The notes under the pieces: model-generated
Told to the model about the DNA's origin: nothing
Databases searched by the model: none
Seen by the model: the letters and a program-made list of their open reading frames with translations, nothing else
Shown: one piece after another, positions 40,580 through 48,706 of the stretch
How the letters are laid out: every line of letters starts with the position of its first letter
Position numbering within the stretch: the stretch's first letter is position 1
Position numbers and translations under genes: made by a program
DNA from: JBBQFI01 sp038321775
Lineage (GTDB): Bacteria; Verrucomicrobiota; Verrucomicrobiia; Chthoniobacterales; UBA10450
DNA: 64,000 bases
Reading direction: 5' to 3'
Assembly: GCA_038321775.1 (NCBI GenBank)
Contig: JBBQFI010000007.1
Location: 124,001-188,000, forward strand

Positions 40580-40987
40580 ATGATGAAGAAATACAGCTGC
40601 CATGGCCGCAACGTTTTCATTTTGGTAATCACGTGCCTTCTGCTGATTAGTCCGGTGAGCTCGGAAGCGAGGACACGGCGTTACGCCCGAGAGTCTGACT
40701 CAATGCAACAAGGGGATGCTGCGCGCTTAATCATTCACCGAATCGCGAATCTCGGTAACCGCGTGATTATCGACTTGCGTATCGACGGTCTTATCGCTGG
40801 GAGTATCGGATATGGCCACACCTATGAGGGTTTCCTGACGCCGGGACGCCATGTGTTATTGGTGCGGGCAACGCCCTTTAATTGGGTGACCTGGACGCAA
40901 TTGATTGTGGATGTAGAAAGTGGCCAGACCTACAACTTCACCGTGGCGAGCGATCATTCAGGATATGTCGTCCTAAAGGGCGGTTGA
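40580..40987 (+). CDS. small secreted protein, tandem copy 2
   Basis: This 135-aa paralogue of the previous gene is started at ATG 40580 (MMKKYSCHGRNVFILVITCL), matching the start of copy 1; an ATG at 40538 lies in the conserved leader. The same signal peptide and core are present: ARLIIHRIANLGNRVIIDLR, IDGLIAGSIGYGHTYEGFLT and PGRHVLLVRATPFNWVTWTQ. The segment between signal and core differs most (RRYARESDSMQQGDA). The duplication includes the leader, so both may be expressed alike. Confidence 0.72.
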   Translation: MMKKYSCHGRNVFILVITCLLLISPVSSEARTRRYARESDSMQQGDAARLIIHRIANLGNRVIIDLRIDGLIAGSIGYGHTYEGFLTPGRHVLLVRATPFNWVTWTQLIVDVESGQTYNFTVASDHSGYVVLKGG

Positions 40988-41020
40988 AGCCGTCGTGCTC
41001 GCGTGGGTTGAAAGGGCAGC

Positions 41021-41743
41021 TCACGCTTTGCGCGCGATATAGACGGTGCTGGAAGAATCGCATTCCAGGAGGGGATTAAAAAACGAAACGATGCGCGCGT
41101 CGGCTTCGGCAAAGACTGCGCGAAGGGTGGCGAGAAAATTTTCGTCTGGCGGATCGTCGGACCAAAGCGCGAAGGCACCTCCCGGATGGAGCTGTTCGGA
41201 AAGACGGCGCAGCCCGTCGGGTTGGTAAAATGCACCATTGCGCTCGTGCAGAAAGTGGATCGGTGAATGATCGATATCGACAAGCACGGCGTGAAATTTC
41301 CGGCCGGGAGTTTCAGGATCAAATCCCTCGTTAGGCTGGGAGGCGAGGGCAAAGAAATCGGCGTGGACGAGACGGCAACGCGGATCCCCGGTTAATTGCG
41401 GACCGAGCGGAACCAGCCCGCGCTGGTGCCAATCGATCACTGCATCGAGCGCGTCCACGACGATGAGCGAATAGACGGCGGGATTCATCAGCGCCGCGTG
41501 CGCGGTATAACCAAGACCAAGGCCGCCGACGACGACATCAAGCTCTGGTGCTTCGAGCCCTTCTAATCCAAGATCCGCGAGCGCGCTTTCTACTTCATGG
41601 TAAAGGCTCGACATCAGAAAGTAGTCGCCAAGTTTCACCTCGAAAATCTCAAGATCATCGAGCGAGTGCACGCGCCGGCGGCGCAGCGTCAGGTCGCCCA
41701 GCGGAGTCTCGCGGTAATCGAGCACCGCAAAGTTGTCGCTCAT
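41021..41743 (-). CDS. spermidine synthase-like methyltransferase-fold protein
   Basis: This is a 240-aa protein (MSDNFAVLDYRETPLGDLTL). A short N-terminal beta part precedes a Rossmann core: LDVVVGGLGLGYTAHAALMN (motif I, GGLGLGY), SLIVVDALDAVIDWHQRGLV (acidic loop), RCRLVHADFFAL and FHAVLVDIDHSPIHFLHERN. The layout matches the spermidine synthase superfamily, but the aspartates that bind polyamine substrates are not clear. A different aminopropyl or methyl acceptor is therefore possible. It overlaps nothing and is followed on the plus strand by a small basic gene. Confidence 0.78.
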   Translation of the reverse strand: MSDNFAVLDYRETPLGDLTLRRRRVHSLDDLEIFEVKLGDYFLMSSLYHEVESALADLGLEGLEAPELDVVVGGLGLGYTAHAALMNPAVYSLIVVDALDAVIDWHQRGLVPLGPQLTGDPRCRLVHADFFALASQPNEGFDPETPGRKFHAVLVDIDHSPIHFLHERNGAFYQPDGLRRLSEQLHPGGAFALWSDDPPDENFLATLRAVFAEADARIVSFFNPLLECDSSSTVYIARKA

Positions 41744-41873
41744 TGGTGCGAGACTTTAGCGGAACATTAGACATTGGGAAAAGAAACGAATGCGGTTTGG
41801 CGGCGGGATGTTTTTCCCAGAATGCAACGAAAGAACTTGGAACCCACGCGAGAAGGGTGAGTGTTGAGATCTT

Positions 41874-41981
41874 ATGGGAAACAGCCAAGGCAGAGACAAC
41901 GTTAGGAAACGCAAGGCACGTCGCAAAAAAACGGAGCGCCTCGCGCTCGCGAAGAAGAACGACAAGAAGGCAGCGAAGTAA
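41874..41981 (+). CDS. small basic protein, 35 aa
   Basis: ATG at 41874 gives MGNSQGRDNVRKRKARRKKT then ERLALAKKNDKKAAK and a stop at 41979-41981. It is extremely basic (Lys/Arg near half the residues) and helical, like the short nucleic-acid-binding or ribosome-associated peptides annotated in Verrucomicrobiota ('MGNxxGxDNVRKRxxRxKK'). The function is unknown. Confidence 0.6.
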   Translation: MGNSQGRDNVRKRKARRKKTERLALAKKNDKKAAK

Positions 41982-42008
41982 CGCTGACCGTCTAATTAAT
42001 AGCCGCGT

Positions 42009-42328
42009 TTGGAATCCGGCAGCGCGGGAAAGAAATTTCCGTGGGCGATCTATCTGATCGTCTTGTTTGTTATTTTGATAGTGGCATTGGCGCCGCTCGG
42101 ATCGATGGTGGCGTGCAGTTGGATTGCAAACGCGCACGGATGCAAAGTCGATGAAGGATCGGTCCATCCGTGCATCATCGGCGGAGTCGATCGCGGTAAG
42201 CTGCTATATACGATGGGCGTGATGGGTGGTTCATGTTGCTCACGCTGCCCGCTGGCGCCTTCGCGATTCTGGGATGGATTGTCTTTCTCATCGTCCATCG
42301 CTCGCGCTGGCGGAAGCGATCGGCGTAA
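42009..42328 (+). pseudogene. small two-TM membrane protein with one-base frameshift
   Basis: From TTG 42009 the frame reads MESGSAGKKFPWAIYLIVLF, then CKVDEGSVHPCIIGGVDRGK and LLYTMGVMG. After about 42228 the matching continuation is one base out of phase: WFMLLTLPAGAFAILGWIVF then LIVHRSRWRKRSA and a stop at 42326-42328. Joined, they make a 106-aa protein with two to three membrane segments and a conserved CxVDEGxVHPCxIGGxD loop, seen in other bacterial hypotheticals. The loss of one base in GGGTGG is the only defect. It is either recent decay or an assembly error. Confidence 0.7.
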
Positions 42329-42424
42329 GCCGCAATCATTTTTCCGTTCGTAGCTGGACGGGAAAGCGGAGTTGCATTCTATTTGGAAAATTGTTATCAA
42401 AATTAAACCTCAATCCCAATCCTT

Positions 42425-42937
42425 ATGAAAAAGATCGCATTAATAATTGTTTTACCTCTAGCGCTTTCATTGGTCGCGATCGCGGCCCAGAAAAAGGAAG
42501 GCGCGGACTCTTCAAAAAAATCAGCCACTACCGAACAGCATGTCGCCCTGAATTCAGGAGATGTGCAATGGATGGATGCGCCACCATTTCTGCCGGCTGG
42601 GGCGAAGTTTGCCGTGCTTCAAGGCGACCCCGGCAAAAAGGGAGTCTACACAATTCGCCTGAAGGTGCCCTCCGGATACCGGATCCCACCGCACTTTCAT
42701 CCGACGACGGAAAATGTATCAGTCATTTCCGGCACAATGTCTTTCGGCATGGGAGAAAAGTTCGATGAGGCGGCGGGCAAGGAAATTCAAGCGGGCGGAT
42801 TCGCCAGCATGCCGGCAGGGATGAAACATTTCGCGTGGGCGACCGGTGAAACGGTTGTTCAGATTCACGGGATGGGACCGTTCCAGATCACCTACGTTAA
42901 TCCCGCAGACGATCCGCGAAATGCGGCGAAGCAGTAA
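42425..42937 (+). CDS. secreted cupin-domain protein
   Basis: This 170-aa protein has a signal peptide (MKKIALIIVLPLALSLVAIA). The mature protein begins with a Lys/Ser-rich linker. A cupin barrel follows: GYRIPPHFHPTTENVSVISG holds the HxHxTxE-like metal motif and GGFASMPAGMKHFAWATGET the second motif. The end (GPFQITYVNPADDPRN) is shared by a group of periplasmic cupins related to the DUF4437/ChrR type. Metal binding is likely; the reaction is unknown. It follows the frameshifted membrane gene by about 95 bp. Confidence 0.85.
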   Translation: MKKIALIIVLPLALSLVAIAAQKKEGADSSKKSATTEQHVALNSGDVQWMDAPPFLPAGAKFAVLQGDPGKKGVYTIRLKVPSGYRIPPHFHPTTENVSVISGTMSFGMGEKFDEAAGKEIQAGGFASMPAGMKHFAWATGETVVQIHGMGPFQITYVNPADDPRNAAKQ

Positions 42938-42996
42938 GCGCGTTTGTCGCTATTTTGCGTTAGGTCAGATTTAAAGCCGCAAGTGGCAGCGTCCGA

Positions 42997-43269
42997 TCAC
43001 CGGCCAATTGCCACCTTCGGGAAATGAATCTTTAACTTATAGCAAATAAAGAGAACGAGAATCGCGCCTAGCGTCGAAAAAATAATACCGGCCGGATGAA
43101 ATCGTTCGCTTGTCGGACGGGAGAAGAGGTGAGTGACGGCGCCTCCGATAATCGATCCAATGATGCCGAGAACGATCGTCCAGAAGAGAGCCAGGTGCAC
43201 GTGCATCACGGTTTTCGCGAAAAAGCCCGCGATTAGCCCAACAAGAATATACCAGATTAAGTGAAACAT
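42997..43269 (-). CDS. GlsB/YeaQ/YmgE family membrane protein
   Basis: This is a 90-aa, three-segment membrane protein: WYILVGLIAGFFAKTVMHVH, FWTIVLGIIGSIIGGAVTHL and GIIFSTLGAILVLFICYKLK. It is a paralogue of the gene at 30892-31155 with about 80% identical residues over the whole length, so the two derive from a recent duplication about 12 kb apart. The conserved GGAVTHLFSRP loop and final KIHFPKVAIGR are intact; the other copy loses these last residues at a repeat border. The family is stress-linked and has no proven activity. Confidence 0.88.
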   Translation of the reverse strand: MFHLIWYILVGLIAGFFAKTVMHVHLALFWTIVLGIIGSIIGGAVTHLFSRPTSERFHPAGIIFSTLGAILVLFICYKLKIHFPKVAIGR

Positions 43270-43350
43270 AATTTGTCCTCGTTATCCGCAAAGAACTCCC
43301 TTTGACTGAACTCAGAGCAATTACCAGGCTTTTAGCGGCTTGAAAAGCCC

Positions 43351-46300
43351 TTATTCGTTGCCGCAACACGTTCGGCGAAGGGCCAAGTTCGAGCACGTTT
43401 TTGTCCTACGGCGTCTGCGCGTCACGAAGTACGTCATCGCGATTCCGACGAAAGTCAGGATGTAGGTCGATGGTTCCGGAACGATGGCGTCGGTTCCGAA
43501 GAGCAACTCACCATCAAAGCCGTCACCGCCGCCGTCGCTCGTTAAAGAAAGAGTAAAGGAAAGGTTTTGGCCTGTAGGATCGATCGAGCCGAGGTCAAGA
43601 ACATGATCGTGGAAATAAGTTTGCGCATCTGTGAGTGACAAGAAATGCTGCGTTTCCAGCGTATCGAATCCGAGTGTAATGCTGAAGTCTAGGTGCTGGA
43701 ATCCTCCACTGCCCGCCATCACGCTGCCATCGATAAATCCTATTTTGAGGTGTGGCGAATCGGTTAGCATACTCGCGTCGATATCAAAAAGAGCGCTGGA
43801 GGTGAATGTTTGAGTGCCAAGCGTCGTGCTCGTTCTGGATGCAGTAGCCAGAGTAACAGCGCCATAGATCAGGTTTGAAGATGGATTCAATGCGGACTGC
43901 ACATTTGCATGACCTGCCTCCAAGACATTAACATCGCTGGCGTTCGGCAGGCCGGTGGCAAAAGCTGCCCCCTGCTTGTTATTCGCGAGTGACATTGACG
44001 GTATCGGGCGTCCGACAGCGGCGCGCGCTTCTGTTGTAGCAGTGCCTGAGTTAGAGCTGCTGAGACCTGGCGCATTGGCATTGGTAGTCATGAGAGTAAT
44101 GATGCCTCCACCACTGTTAGCTTCGGCTTCTGCTCCACTAGAAGGCCCAGTAGCTTTAGCATCGGCGAGCGCAGCGCCATCGTATCCGCCTCTAACCCCG
44201 TTTCCACCAGTAGCTCTCGCGGTAACTTGTGATCCGATAGTTCCGCCCGGGCCTGTTAGTGTGCCGGTAGCAGATGCTGTGGCATCGCCGCCAGTCGCGG
44301 GAGCGCCATCGAAGAAAAAACTGCCGCCACCAGCTCCGCCACTCGCCTGGGCCAGAGCGGAGAAGCTATCCGCGTTAGTCACCGACAAGGTCGCGGTCCC
44401 CCGGCCGCCCATCCCTCCGTAAGAGGTGTCATCGACAATGTTATATCCGTCTCCTCCTGATCCGCCACTGGCATAAACTTGCACATCGAGAGTTCCTGAG
44501 GTGTTAGAAGCATTAGTTAGAATGGAAGTGGCGTTCCCGCCAGCGCCCGGTGTGCCACCATTTTCTGCGCTCCCGCCTTTGCCGCCATCCGCCTCTTGAA
44601 CCAAAGTCAAGCTACCACTCGTTAGGCCAGAAACTGCATTGTTAAGCAATGCATTACCGCCGGCGCCACCCGCACTTGTTCCGGCGCCTCCCGTGCCAGC
44701 CAGGGCTACGGCACTAGCTTCGGCCGCACCACCTCCCGTGGAAGTAGCCGATGCAGTAGCTGTGTTTGAAATGGAAAAACCAGATCCTCCAACTCCCATG
44801 GTTCCCTCTCCTCCGATGCCACCTACGGCTGTTGCCCCTGCCGTGACCATGCCAATTCCCGTGAGTGAAGTAGAAGCAGTAGCATTGCCACCTGTGGCGC
44901 CGGTTCCGGGCATAGAAGCCGTTCCTCCGCGACCTCCAGTTCCGCCTCGGGCAAACGTGCTCGCGTAGATCGAGTTACTTTGAGAATCATTGAGAGTAAT
45001 CGTGGAATTTGCGTCACCACCTGTTCCGGGCGTCGCGTTATCACTGTTTCCACCTCCGCCAGCGGTTGCTTCCTGGTCGAGAATGAGGGATCCAGTCGTT
45101 GAGCCCACGACATCGTTGCTGAGCGTTTCACTGGCGCCATCAGCGCCATTGGAGCCATTGGAGCCGCCGCCTCCATTGCCGGCAAAAGCGCGAACAGCAA
45201 GATTCACGAAACCATTATTGATTGAGTTACCTGATACAAACGCAATCGCGCTTGAGCCTTGCCCAGCGATGCCGCCGCTGGCACTTCCGCCGTCACCACC
45301 GAATGCCTCGACTAGGCCTGCGACACCAGCTCCCGCGCTACCGATTGCGACGGCGCTGGCGGAGCCGCCATTTGCGCCATTGCCGGGACCAGTGGCCGAA
45401 CCACCGTTTCCTCCGAACGCAAAGGCGGTGACGTCGATTGTTCCAAAGACATTGAGATTCTCAGCGTTAACAAGTGACGTAGCTTGGCCTCCATTGGCAG
45501 TTACTCCGTCGCCCGATCCTCCGCCATTTCCACCCGTGGCGTTCGTTCGCACGCTGAAGAACTGGACGGTCATTGAAAGGGGTGTGTCATTATCCCCGCC
45601 GTTGATTGTGCTGCTGCCTACGCCGGCGACTCCACTATTTCCTTGCGCCGAGCTACCGCCGGAGCCGCCCACTGCATTTTGGAACAGACTAACCTCAGAG
45701 GAGGAATCAGCTGCACTGCTAGCAACCGTGTTAGTGAGAAAAGTGCTTGCACCTAAACCGCCATTCCCAGTCCCGAGGGCGTCGCCACCGTTCCCTCCTA
45801 CCGCTTGAGCTTGCGCACTAAGGATTGCACCCGTGACTGTCGAGTTAGCTGTCACAATGCCACTGATCATGCCCGTGCCGCCTGCGCCCCCATTGTTATT
45901 GCCCGAGCTATCGCCACCGTTTCCCCCGAAGGCAGTAGCTTCAGGATTCACAGACTGGCTATCGTTATCTGCACTGGCTCCCGCGATAGCGTTGCCTCCA
46001 GCCGCGCCAATAACTCCGTCACCACCATTGCCACCGGTAGCGACTGCAAATATTTGTAGCGATGATCCCCCAGTTTGATTGGCGTTTGCGGCACTTATGT
46101 CAAAAATAGAAGTAGCGTCGCCCGCGGCTCCTCCATTGGCGGTTGCACTATCACCGCCGTTGCCGCCGGTGGCAGTCTGGCTCAGTATAAAATTACCGAA
46201 ACTAGCGGTCGAGGCGAAGATTCCATTCGTTACCGAAACGCCGGCGCCCGTTCCTCCGTTACTACCTAGTCCTGTACCGCCATTGCCTCCGGTTAGAGTC

Positions 46301-46965
46301 ACTGCCACGAAAACAGTTCCACCATCGGTGGTTGCCTGAATCGGCGCCGTTAAGTTAGCAGTCCCACCGTTACCACCTGCTTCTCCCGATCCTCCGTTTC
46401 CTCCGGTTGCATTAGCGGTTACGCTGGCGCCTCCTGAATTGTCCATATTCATTGCTTGCGCTGTAGTTTGGGCATTGCCTCCATTGCCGCCATTTCCAAT
46501 GGCGCCGCTCGATCCAGTGCCTGTGCCGCTTCCGCCAGTACCGCCATTGCCGCCATTTCCACCTTGAGCTACCGCGAACGCAGTACCGAATGAGCCGGTA
46601 GCCGAAGTTGCAACCTGTGCCGTCGCGTTGCCGCCATTGCCACCGTTGCCTCCATTCGCGCCACTTTGGTTGGTGCCTGTGGCATTACCGCCATTTCCTC
46701 CGGCGCCGCCATTGCCGCCGAAGGCCATCGCCGTATTGTCCGGGTCTGAATTTGGGGTCGTAACGCCTGCATCGGCCGTCACCGCCTGCCCATTCCCGCC
46801 GGGGCCGCCGTTCGTTGGCGGGTTGCCATTCGTCCCCGACGTGCCGGGTAAACCATTGTTGCCCGTTTCGGTATCGTCCGCGGCGAAACTCGAAAAGATA
46901 GCACCAAAGAAAAACAAACTGCAGATAAGAGCCAGGGAGTGAATTTTCAGAGAGTTGATTTTCAT
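43351..46965 (-). CDS. giant glycine-rich PGRS-like PEP-CTERM protein
   Basis: This 1204-aa protein starts at ATG 46965 (MKINSLKIHSLALICSLFFF); a signal peptide is cleaved near SSFA. The body is about 1000 residues of repeats, with GGNGGNGGNAT and GGTGG or GGSGG blocks alternating with short variable beta words (VTANATGGNGGSGEAGGNGG). The pattern resembles mycobacterial PE_PGRS, but here it ends in a PEP-CTERM signal (VPEPSTYILTFVGIAMTYFV then TRRRRRT). Residues about 990-1130 form a non-repetitive domain (LKIGFIDGSVMAGSGGFQHL). It is probably a surface or matrix filament. CCTAACGA lies next to the start codon. Confidence 0.85.
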   Translation of the reverse strand: MKINSLKIHSLALICSLFFFGAIFSSFAADDTETGNNGLPGTSGTNGNPPTNGGPGGNGQAVTADAGVTTPNSDPDNTAMAFGGNGGAGGNGGNATGTNQSGANGGNGGNGGNATAQVATSATGSFGTAFAVAQGGNGGNGGTGGSGTGTGSSGAIGNGGNGGNAQTTAQAMNMDNSGGASVTANATGGNGGSGEAGGNGGTANLTAPIQATTDGGTVFVAVTLTGGNGGTGLGSNGGTGAGVSVTNGIFASTASFGNFILSQTATGGNGGDSATANGGAAGDATSIFDISAANANQTGGSSLQIFAVATGGNGGDGVIGAAGGNAIAGASADNDSQSVNPEATAFGGNGGDSSGNNNGGAGGTGMISGIVTANSTVTGAILSAQAQAVGGNGGDALGTGNGGLGASTFLTNTVASSAADSSSEVSLFQNAVGGSGGSSAQGNSGVAGVGSSTINGGDNDTPLSMTVQFFSVRTNATGGNGGGSGDGVTANGGQATSLVNAENLNVFGTIDVTAFAFGGNGGSATGPGNGANGGSASAVAIGSAGAGVAGLVEAFGGDGGSASGGIAGQGSSAIAFVSGNSINNGFVNLAVRAFAGNGGGGSNGSNGADGASETLSNDVVGSTTGSLILDQEATAGGGGNSDNATPGTGGDANSTITLNDSQSNSIYASTFARGGTGGRGGTASMPGTGATGGNATASTSLTGIGMVTAGATAVGGIGGEGTMGVGGSGFSISNTATASATSTGGGAAEASAVALAGTGGAGTSAGGAGGNALLNNAVSGLTSGSLTLVQEADGGKGGSAENGGTPGAGGNATSILTNASNTSGTLDVQVYASGGSGGDGYNIVDDTSYGGMGGRGTATLSVTNADSFSALAQASGGAGGGSFFFDGAPATGGDATASATGTLTGPGGTIGSQVTARATGGNGVRGGYDGAALADAKATGPSSGAEAEANSGGGIITLMTTNANAPGLSSSNSGTATTEARAAVGRPIPSMSLANNKQGAAFATGLPNASDVNVLEAGHANVQSALNPSSNLIYGAVTLATASRTSTTLGTQTFTSSALFDIDASMLTDSPHLKIGFIDGSVMAGSGGFQHLDFSITLGFDTLETQHFLSLTDAQTYFHDHVLDLGSIDPTGQNLSFTLSLTSDGGGDGFDGELLFGTDAIVPEPSTYILTFVGIAMTYFVTRRRRRTKTCSNLALRRTCCGNE

Positions 46966-47041
46966 ATTCGTTAGGCGAACTGCGCTTTTAGTCGGCCGGA
47001 AACGGCGACATTGTTCGGCGACGTACCAAACATCCACTTAA

Positions 47042-47338
47042 ACTATGAGGGGAAAGAGAATTCAAGAACTAAGAAATCTGAACGTGGGTATAGCAAAGCC
47101 GGCCGTGCAGCGTCAACAGAAAAAAAATCTGATTGCCTTTGATCCAGCGAACTCTATCGATCTATTCTTCTCTCGGCAGAATCGAAGTCAATCGGCGCCG
47201 ATCCTCGAAGGTGTCTTGAACTAAAGAGTCAGGAATCCGCGTGCGCAGATAGCGAATATCCGGATCGCCAAGTATCCACAGCAGGTTCCGGTTTTGATTT
47301 TTGAATTTCACTTTGTCGGTTTCATGGCACTGTTGGTG
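47042..47338. other. gene-free spacer
   Basis: A minus-strand frame (47162-47485) covers part of this stretch but its composition is unconvincing and it opposes a better plus-strand gene. No repeat from the other families is seen. Confidence 0.4.
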
Positions 47339-47494
47339 ATGCCCAAGAGACAGCAGAAGTCGAAAAGCCAGCCGAAGAAAGAGAAGCGCGATTTCGCGCA
47401 GAATGCCTTCTCCGTTTTTCAGAAAGGTTCCGGAGCGAAACCAAATCTGCGGGTATCGAATCAGCGTCATACCCGCTCCAGTCACGGCCGGTAG
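47339..47494 (+). CDS. small basic protein, 51 aa
   Basis: The ATG at 47339 gives MPKRQQKSKSQPKKEKRDFA followed by QNAFSVFQKGSGAKPN. Short proteins beginning 'MPKR...KxxRDFxQxAFxVxxxATG' are common bacterial hypotheticals. The last 15 residues (LRVSNQRHTRSSHGR) look non-coding, so a small frameshift near 47450 is possible. The start is chosen at this Met because the upstream residues of the longer frame are hydrophobic nonsense. The function is unknown. Confidence 0.5.
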   Translation: MPKRQQKSKSQPKKEKRDFAQNAFSVFQKGSGAKPNLRVSNQRHTRSSHGR

Positions 47495-47698
47495 TTCCTA
47501 ATTCCACAACCGACAAACCCCGATCCACGAGTAGGGATTGTTCGATTGTGCTAAAGTCTTTATCGGGTATGGTGGAGGACCGCCGCACCTCTTTCACTTC
47601 CCGTTCGCTCGGATTCTTTTTGAAACCCGCACTGGAACGTAGCAGTGTGGTTAGCCAAAACGAAAAGCTCAGCTTCTGGAACAGAGGGGATTAATATA

Positions 47699-48652
47699 AT
47701 GAACGATAGCTCCGTTATCACCGAGGTCGCGCCCGTCGAGGTAGAGGAATCAGACTTGCCGCCGAAGCGTTTACTTTTTCGTTTGCCCTTTGAGCGCATC
47801 AATTGGATAACCAGTTCCTTTCTCATCGGCACGCTCGCTCTCGCGTTGACGGCGGTCCCGCTTTATCTCTGGTTCTACGGTCTGGACTGGTTTCAGGTGG
47901 TGCTTTTCTTTGTCATGCTTGGGGCCTGCGGATTTAGCGTCAGCCTGGGGTATCATCGGCTTTTCTCGCATCTTACTTTCCAGGCACGTTGGCCCGTCCG
48001 CCTTTTCACACTTATTTTTGGCGCGGCTGCGTTTGAAAATTCAGCGCTCATGTGGGCGAGCGAACACCGGCGTCATCACAAACATGTAGACCATGACGAA
48101 GATCCTTACTGCATCTCGAAAGGCTTTTTCTACGCGCACATCGGATGGCTTCTTTTTAAGCTAAGTCCGCAACCGCCCTACGACAACGTGAGCGATCTGC
48201 AAAGGGACAGGCTTATTCACTGGCAGGATCGCTACGTCCAGTGGATCGCCGTCGTTGTTGGTTTTGTGTTGCCGGCATTTATAGGCTTTCTCTGGGATGG
48301 ATACATCGGCGCGCTCGGCGCATTCTTGATTGCAGGCGTAGCGCGGATCGTTGTGCTGCAGCACTGCACGTTTCTAATTAACAGCGCATGTCATACCATG
48401 GGACGGCAGCCGTATTCGACGAGATGCAGCGCGCGCGACTCCATGTTTCTCGCTTTCTTCACCTTTGGCGAAGGTTACCACAACTACCATCACGAATTTC
48501 AGTACGACTATCGGAATGGTGTGAAGCCATGGCAGGTAGATCCGACGAAGTGGATTATCTGGACGCTGTCGAAAGTTGGACTGACCGCAAATCTTCGTCG
48601 CGTACCGGATGAGAAAATTTTAGCGGCAGAGAGAGAAACTGCGGCTCTTTGA
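47699..48652 (+). CDS. acyl-CoA/acyl-lipid fatty acid desaturase
   Basis: This 317-aa protein starts at ATG 47699 (MNDSSVITEVAPVEVEESDL). It carries the three His clusters of the delta-9 desaturase family: HRLFSH (86-91), HRRHHKHVDHD (123-133) and EGYHNYHHEF (about residues 260-269). Four to five membrane helices surround them (ITSSFLIGTLALALTAVPLY). With eight or more His ligands for two irons it should introduce a cis double bond in saturated acyl chains using O2. There is no fused cytochrome b5. It is likely involved in membrane fluidity control. It forms a single-gene unit. Confidence 0.92.
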   Translation: MNDSSVITEVAPVEVEESDLPPKRLLFRLPFERINWITSSFLIGTLALALTAVPLYLWFYGLDWFQVVLFFVMLGACGFSVSLGYHRLFSHLTFQARWPVRLFTLIFGAAAFENSALMWASEHRRHHKHVDHDEDPYCISKGFFYAHIGWLLFKLSPQPPYDNVSDLQRDRLIHWQDRYVQWIAVVVGFVLPAFIGFLWDGYIGALGAFLIAGVARIVVLQHCTFLINSACHTMGRQPYSTRCSARDSMFLAFFTFGEGYHNYHHEFQYDYRNGVKPWQVDPTKWIIWTLSKVGLTANLRRVPDEKILAAERETAAL

Positions 48653-48706
48653 TTCTTCTCGCGACTTATCTGAAGAAGCACTGTTCGCTTAGGTAAGCCG
48701 AGCTTA

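Noticed and set aside
44823..45808. Pro/Ala-rich plus-strand frames opposite the glycine-rich giant
   Set aside because: They are the complement of GGN repeats (glycine codons read backwards give Pro and Ala) and have no signal peptide or fold.
47162..47485. 107-aa minus-strand frame
   Set aside because: The plus-strand 51-aa gene over the same bases has a better start and a more protein-like composition.
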